A stretch of DNA of 11,775 nt, taken from NCBI GenBank assembly GCA_900543025.1, contig UQPP01000047.1, positions 1-11,775 of the forward strand. Direction: 5' to 3'. The notes beneath the pieces are model-generated. The model was not told the DNA's origin. It made no database searches and saw nothing but the letters and a program-made list of their open reading frames with translations. Of the stretch, positions 8,125 to 11,775 are shown piece by piece. Both the position numbers and the translations under genes were made by a program. Every line of letters starts with the position of its first letter. Within the stretch, counting starts at the first letter, position 1. The stretch is from an uncultured Collinsella sp. GTDB taxonomy: Bacteria > Actinomycetota > Coriobacteriia > Coriobacteriales > Coriobacteriaceae.

Positions 8125-8222
8125 AAACGCCCCATTTGAGGCAAGGTGGCCTGAAAGAGGAGGGAAGCGTACTCTGGTACGCGACCGACGATTGAAGGCC
8201 AGATTGTCCAAATGGGGCGTTT
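8125..8222. repeat. 98-nt structured palindromic element at the 3' end of niaR
   Basis: The outer arms 8125-8138 and 8209-8222 (AAACGCCCCATTTG and its exact complement) pair over 14 bp. The pairing continues imperfectly inward, with about 10 of 13 further positions, up to TGGCCT (8147-8152) against AGGCCA (8196-8201). At the centre GCGTAC-TCTG-GTACGC (8167-8182) forms a perfect 6-bp tetraloop hairpin. On the minus strand the closing arm runs into TTTTCGC, a weak T-run. The element begins 10 nt past the niaR stop codon, so it would lie at the 3' end of the nad message. Confidence 0.7.
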
Positions 8223-8232
8223 GCAGCGTCGG

Positions 8233-8778
8233 CTAAGAGAGATCGTCTTCGTAGGGCATCAGGTCTGCTAGGTAGCCTTTCTCCTTGAGCATGGCCTCGA
8301 TCTCGTCGAGGGTCTGCTCGTCTTCCGCCGCGATGCGATGGAAGTGGTAGCCGCTCGTCACCGTTAGTAGTGGAAAGCTCTTGCCGCTCTCGATATCGCG
8401 CAGATAGCGCTCAACATCGCGACGATTGCGGATGTCCAGGTCGGCCGTGATCTTGCCGTACACACGATGGTTGACGATCACGTTGAGCACGGCGCCGCCC
8501 GCGTCGACGATACTCGTAAGCTCGTCGCCCGCCTGCTCCACGCTGTGGCGCACCTTAACAAGACGCGTGGGCACAGCGGGGCTGCTGGGGGCCTCCTGCA
8601 GCACGTAGCCGCGATTGGTCGCCACGATATCGTGCCCATCGGCGCGCAGCAGGGCGATGTCTTGCACGACAATCTGGCGGCTCACACCCACCTCACGAGC
8701 AAGTGCGCTGCCGGAGACGGGGCCCTTGGCTCCCTCGAGCACGCCCATGATGGCACGGCGACGCTCGCGGGCGTCCAT
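8233..8778 (-). CDS. niaR: NiaR, niacin-responsive repressor of NAD biosynthesis
   Basis: A 181-aa transcription factor. Residues 6-60 are an HTH_11-type winged helix (SGSALAREVGVSRQIVVQDI at 22-41), followed by the 3H ligand domain. The histidines that name the domain are visible: H78 in VRHS, H104 in NHRVYG, and H145/H147 in GYHFHRI. In characterised Gram-positive NiaR (YrxA) proteins nicotinic acid is the co-repressor and the targets are nadABC and niacin transport genes. Here the gene is the last of nadA-nadB-nadC-niaR; its ATG shares one base with the nadC stop (TAATG), so it is translationally coupled. Autoregulation through the operon promoter, upstream of nadA and outside the window, is inferred. 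BirA-type biotin repressors share the HTH but lack the 3H domain. Confidence 0.93.
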   Translation of the reverse strand: MDARERRRAIMGVLEGAKGPVSGSALAREVGVSRQIVVQDIALLRADGHDIVATNRGYVLQEAPSSPAVPTRLVKVRHSVEQAGDELTSIVDAGGAVLNVIVNHRVYGKITADLDIRNRRDVERYLRDIESGKSFPLLTVTSGYHFHRIAAEDEQTLDEIEAMLKEKGYLADLMPYEDDLS

Positions 8779-9638
8779 TATTTACCGTCCAGCAGACGCA
8801 GGTGCTTAAGCGAGAGGTCGAGAATCGGCGCAGAGTGCGTCAGCGCCCCCGAGCTAATATAGTCGACACCCAGATCGGCGAGTGCACGGATATTGCTGGC
8901 GTCCACGTTGCCCGAGCACTCGGTCTTGGCACGGCCGGCGATAAGCTCGATGGCGGCAGCCATATCGTCGTGGGTCATGTTGTCGAACATGATAATGTCG
9001 GCACCGGCCTCCACGGCCTCGCGCACCATGTCCAGGTTCTCGCACTCGATCTCGACCGTCGTGGTAAACGATGCATGGGCGCGCGCCATCTCGATCGCAC
9101 GCGTCACGCCACCGGCGGCGTCGATGTGGTTGTCCTTGAGCATGACAGCCGTCGACAGGTTATAGCGGTGGTTGCTGCCACCGCCGATCTCGACTGCCGC
9201 CTTTTCAAACACACGCATGCCCGGTGTGGTCTTGCGCGTGTCGACAAGCACGGTCTTGGTGCCCTCGAGCGCAGCCGCCATCCGATGCGTGTAAGTAGCG
9301 ATGCCGCTCATGCGCTGCAGGTAGTTGAGTGCCACGCGCTCGCCCGAAAGCAGCACGCGCGCATCGCCGCGCACCTGACCCACGTGGTCGCCGGCATGCA
9401 CCTCGTCACCGTCGGCAACATCAAACAGCACCGAGCTCTGCGGATCCAGCAGCTCAAAGGTGCGAGCAAACACATCCAAGCCGGCGATGATGCCATCGGC
9501 TTTGGCGATAAGCTCCACCGTGGCGGGGCGCGCCGTGGGGCACACGCTCGCCGTGCTCACGTCCTCAAAGGTAATGTCCTCGCGCAGAGCCTGCAGAATC
9601 AGATCATCGACGACGAGTTTCATGGTAATGGGATTCAT
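8778..9638 (-). CDS. nadC: Nicotinate-nucleotide diphosphorylase (carboxylating), quinolinate phosphoribosyltransferase
   Basis: A 286-aa cytosolic enzyme that joins quinolinate to PRPP with loss of CO2, giving nicotinate mononucleotide. All main family motifs are in order: ERVALNYLQRMSGIAT (100-115), DTRKTTPG (133-140) for PRPP and substrate binding, GGGSNHRYNL (152-161), MLKDNH (166-171), EIECE (196-200), ECSGN (240-244) and ISSGALTHSAP (261-271). Length is normal. Start ATG 9638 has a GGAGGAG site; a second in-frame ATG at 9623 is possible but less well placed. The gene begins 3 nt after the nadB stop and overlaps niaR by one base, so the three are expressed as a unit. Confidence 0.97.
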   Translation of the reverse strand: MNPITMKLVVDDLILQALREDITFEDVSTASVCPTARPATVELIAKADGIIAGLDVFARTFELLDPQSSVLFDVADGDEVHAGDHVGQVRGDARVLLSGERVALNYLQRMSGIATYTHRMAAALEGTKTVLVDTRKTTPGMRVFEKAAVEIGGGSNHRYNLSTAVMLKDNHIDAAGGVTRAIEMARAHASFTTTVEIECENLDMVREAVEAGADIIMFDNMTHDDMAAAIELIAGRAKTECSGNVDASNIRALADLGVDYISSGALTHSAPILDLSLKHLRLLDGK

Positions 9639-9641
9639 GGT

Positions 9642-11018
9642 CTACTCCTCCACGGCCTGCGTGCTGGCGGCACGGGCCAAATCATCGATTGCCAGGGTGT
9701 CGGCGCTCAGGGCGCGATGACGGCCATCGAGCGCGGGCTCGCCCGCCTGCTCCACGGCCAGCGACTCGCCGGTGCGCATACGCCAAGCAGCGCGACGACC
9801 CCAGACTAGGGACTCGAGCAGGCTGTTGGAAGCTAGGCGGTTCTTGCCGTGAACGCCGTTGCAAGCCGTCTCGCCCGCGGCATAGAGCTCGGGCATCGAG
9901 GTGCGGCCATCCTTGTCGACCCACACGCCGCCCATAAAGTAGTGCTGCGTGGGCGTAACGGGAATGGGCTCATCCAGGATGTCGCGACCGTCCTCAAGGC
10001 AGCGCGCGCGGATGTTGGCGAAATGCCCGGTCACCACGTCGCGCTCGACGGGGGCAAAGCTCAGCCACTCGTGCTCGGTGCCGTCCTGCTTCATCTGCTC
10101 GCGAATAGCGGCGGCGACTACGTCGCGCGGCTGCAGCTCGTCGGTAAAGCGCTCGCCGGCAGCGTTGAGCAGAATCGCGCCCTCGCCGCGGCAGCTCTCG
10201 CTGATCAGGAAGGTGCGGCCCGGCTGCGGCGAGAACAGTCCCGTGGGGTGGATCTGCACGTAGTCCAGGTGCTCCATCTTAATGCCATGCTCCTGAGCGA
10301 TGTAGCAGGCATCGCCCGTGAGCTGCGGATAGTTGGTCGAGTGGTCGTATACGCCGCCGATGCCGCCCGTTGCCCACAGCGTGTGGCGGGCATGGATCTT
10401 AAACAGCTCGCCGGCATGCACGCCCTCGGCGACATTTGCCAGCTCGTCGGCGGGACGAAGCGAGTTGTCCTCGTCCACGGGAACGGCGACGACGCCGGTG
10501 CACACCGTGGCGCCGTCACGCTCGCCCGTTAGAATGTCGGTCATGGCCACGTGCTCCAAAATCTGCACGTTATCCAGCTTGCGAACGGCCTGGAGCAGCT
10601 TGGTCGTGATCTCCTTGCCCGTAATGTCGGCATGGAAGGCAATTCGCGGACGGCTGTGCGCGCCCTCGCGGGTAAAATTGAGGCTGCCGTCGGCCTTGCG
10701 CTCAAAGTCCACGCCCATGGCCAGCAGGTCGTTGATGACCGAGCGGCTCGAGCGGATCATGATGTCGACGCTCTCGCGGCGGTTCTCGTAGTGGCCGGCG
10801 TGCATGGTGTCCTCAAAGAAGGCATCGTAGTCCGAGCCCTCGGGCAGCACGCAGATGCCGCCCTGCGCGAGCATCGAATCGCACTCGTCGACCGCGCCCT
10901 TGGAAAGCATGATCACGCGCGTGCTCGTCGGCAGATTGAGGGCCGCGTACAGGCCCGCCACGCCGCAGCCGGCAATGACGACGTCGCACTCCATATCGGG
11001 GTATTGCTTGGTTTCCAC
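9642..11018 (-). CDS. nadB: L-aspartate oxidase, short form
   Basis: A 458-aa FAD flavoprotein that oxidises L-aspartate to iminoaspartate for quinolinate synthesis, usually with fumarate as electron acceptor in anaerobes. The FAD fold begins VVIAGCGVAGLYAALNL (13-29); DECDSMLAQGGI (44-55) is the NadB-type flavin loop. Catalytic and substrate-site positions of the succinate dehydrogenase/NadB family are present: REGAHS (117-122), QIHPTG (255-260), PRDVV (297-301), HYFMGG (359-364) and NRLASNSLLES (393-403). The roughly 100-residue C-terminal helical domain of E. coli-type NadB is missing; only about 50 dissimilar residues follow, as in several anaerobic Gram-positives. The frame stays open upstream to 11405 inside nadA, but GTG at 11018, with AAGGGAGAGG 6 nt before it, gives the correct N-terminus. 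ATG 10994 is an alternative. Confidence 0.95.
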   Translation of the reverse strand: METKQYPDMECDVVIAGCGVAGLYAALNLPTSTRVIMLSKGAVDECDSMLAQGGICVLPEGSDYDAFFEDTMHAGHYENRRESVDIMIRSSRSVINDLLAMGVDFERKADGSLNFTREGAHSRPRIAFHADITGKEITTKLLQAVRKLDNVQILEHVAMTDILTGERDGATVCTGVVAVPVDEDNSLRPADELANVAEGVHAGELFKIHARHTLWATGGIGGVYDHSTNYPQLTGDACYIAQEHGIKMEHLDYVQIHPTGLFSPQPGRTFLISESCRGEGAILLNAAGERFTDELQPRDVVAAAIREQMKQDGTEHEWLSFAPVERDVVTGHFANIRARCLEDGRDILDEPIPVTPTQHYFMGGVWVDKDGRTSMPELYAAGETACNGVHGKNRLASNSLLESLVWGRRAAWRMRTGESLAVEQAGEPALDGRHRALSADTLAIDDLARAASTQAVEE

Positions 11019-11024
11019 AGGAAT

Positions 11025-11034
11025 CCTCTCCCTT
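11025..11034 (-). promoter_or_regulatory. Ribosome binding site supporting a GTG start for nadB
   Basis: AAGGGAGAGG on the minus strand lies 6 nt before GTG at 11018. The next in-frame ATG (10994) is too far from it and would leave only four residues before the FAD-binding strand. This decides the nadB start. Confidence 0.65.
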
Positions 11035-11036
11035 GT

Positions 11037-11071
11037 AATGTGGCATAAGGGACTGCCCCTCATGTCACATT
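11037..11071 (-). other. Strong hairpin between nadA and nadB
   Basis: On the minus strand AATGTG pairs with CACATT; after a 1x1 A/C mismatch, CATGAGGG pairs with CCCTTATG (one G-U) around the loop GCAGT. That is 14 paired bases in a 56-nt gap. The wobble is allowed only in the minus-strand RNA, the strand that is transcribed. No T-run follows. It is probably a cleavage or stability element, or a weak attenuator; a NiaR site cannot be excluded. Confidence 0.6.
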
Positions 11072-11074
11072 GTT

Positions 11075-11775
11075 CTAGCGCGCTGCGTACTCGATCATAC
11101 GGTCGAGCGTGAGCTTGGCCTGGTCTGCCGCCTCGTCCGAGACGCCGATCTGCACCTCGCCCTCGCCCGTCTCCAGGCAGCGCACGAGCTTTTCGAGCGT
11201 GATGAGGTCCATGTTGACGCAGGTGGGCTGCACCGCGGGGAAGTAGAACTTCTTGCCGGTGCCCTGGCAGCGGCGCTCGAGCTCGTAGAGCACGCCGCGA
11301 ACCGTCACGATAATGAACTCGCTCGCGTCGGACTCCTCGGCATACTTGATGATGCCGGCGGTGGAGCCGATGTAGTCGGCCTCGGCCAGGACGTCGGCCT
11401 TGCACTCGGGGTGCGCCAGCACGAGCGCGTCGGGGTGGGCCTCCGTCGCGTCGACGATCTGCTCGACGGTGATGATGTGATGGCGCGGGCAGTAGCCGTT
11501 GTTGAGGATGACGTGCTTTTGCGGCACCTGCTCGGCTACGAAGCGGCCCAAGTTTTGGTCGGGAATGAACAGGATATGCTGCTGCGGCAGCTCGGACACA
11601 ATCTTAACGGCGTTGGAGCTGGTGACGCACACGTCGCTCCAGCTCTTGATCTCGACCGTGGAGTTGACGTAGCAGACCACGGCAAGATCGTCACCGTACT
11701 CGGCGCGCGCTGCATCGACTGTCTCGCGCTTGACCATGTGCGCCATGGGGCAGTCCGCGCCCGGCTCGGGCAGCA
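11075..11775 (-). CDS. nadA: Quinolinate synthase, N-terminus cut off by window end
   Basis: The C-terminal 232 residues of NadA, which condenses iminoaspartate with dihydroxyacetone phosphate to quinolinate on an oxygen-sensitive [4Fe-4S] cluster. All three cluster cysteines are visible: in GADCPMAHM (just upstream of the first in-frame ATG), in AHPECKAD, and in QPTCVNMDLITLEKL. Other family motifs are VCYVNSTVEIKSWSDVCVTS, SNAVKIV, FIPDQNLGR and STAGIIKY. The frame is open to the window edge, so about 70 residues are missing compared with the usual roughly 300. It is the first visible gene of the nad operon; its start, promoter and any NiaR operator lie beyond 11775. The ATG at 11746 is internal, because a cluster ligand precedes it. 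Confidence 0.96.
   Translation of the reverse strand, partial: LPEPGADCPMAHMVKRETVDAARAEYGDDLAVVCYVNSTVEIKSWSDVCVTSSNAVKIVSELPQQHILFIPDQNLGRFVAEQVPQKHVILNNGYCPRHHIITVEQIVDATEAHPDALVLAHPECKADVLAEADYIGSTAGIIKYAEESDASEFIIVTVRGVLYELERRCQGTGKKFYFPAVQPTCVNMDLITLEKLVRCLETGEGEVQIGVSDEAADQAKLTLDRMIEYAAR

Noticed and set aside
11019..11405. N-terminal extension of the nadB frame
   Set aside because: It lies inside nadA in another frame and encodes arginine-rich nonsense; GTG 11018 has the ribosome binding site and gives the expected N-terminus.

Overview
The window looks like chromosomal core sequence from a high-GC Gram-positive anaerobe. The gene order dnaK-grpE-dnaJ-hspR is the actinobacterial arrangement. 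Together with a NiaR-regulated nadA-nadB-nadC cluster, a stand-alone 2[4Fe-4S] ferredoxin and strongly GC-biased third codon positions, it points to the Coriobacteriia, with Collinsella or a close relative most likely. That assignment is inference; there is no rRNA or tRNA here to anchor it. Every protein gene is on the minus strand except the ferredoxin.

Layout from left to right. Positions 1-257 are non-coding and hold an intrinsic terminator and a long perfect hairpin, both at the 3' end of an aconitase-family hydratase gene (258-2558, minus). Positions 2559-2849 are a repeat-rich spacer with a 27-bp tandem duplication and a large inverted repeat followed by a T-run, a plausible terminator for the heat-shock operon. 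Positions 2850-7150 carry that operon, transcribed leftward as dnaK, grpE, dnaJ, hspR. It encodes the Hsp70 chaperone, its nucleotide exchange factor, a zinc-finger-less J-protein and the MerR-type repressor expected to control the set. Positions 7151-7808 are a 658-bp divergent spacer with an AT-rich dnaK control region, about three degenerate copies of a 62-bp tandem repeat, and the ferredoxin promoter. The ferredoxin gene (7809-7994, plus) ends in a textbook bidirectional terminator. Next comes a 98-nt structured palindromic element lying just past the end of the NAD operon. Positions 8233-11775 carry that operon, transcribed leftward as nadA (cut by the window edge), nadB, nadC, niaR.

The genes fall into two self-regulating units. 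In the first, HspR should repress the dnaK promoter with DnaK as co-repressor, so that chaperone load sets chaperone synthesis. In the second, NadB oxidises aspartate to iminoaspartate, NadA condenses it with dihydroxyacetone phosphate to quinolinate, and NadC converts quinolinate to nicotinate mononucleotide. NiaR, encoded last, is the niacin-responsive repressor of such genes. nadB, nadC and niaR are joined by a 3-nt gap and a 1-nt overlap.

I found no new defence system, mobile element with its own protein, CRISPR array or biosynthetic cluster. The unexplained material is non-coding: several long inverted repeats at gene ends and a tandem repeat in the dnaK/ferredoxin spacer.
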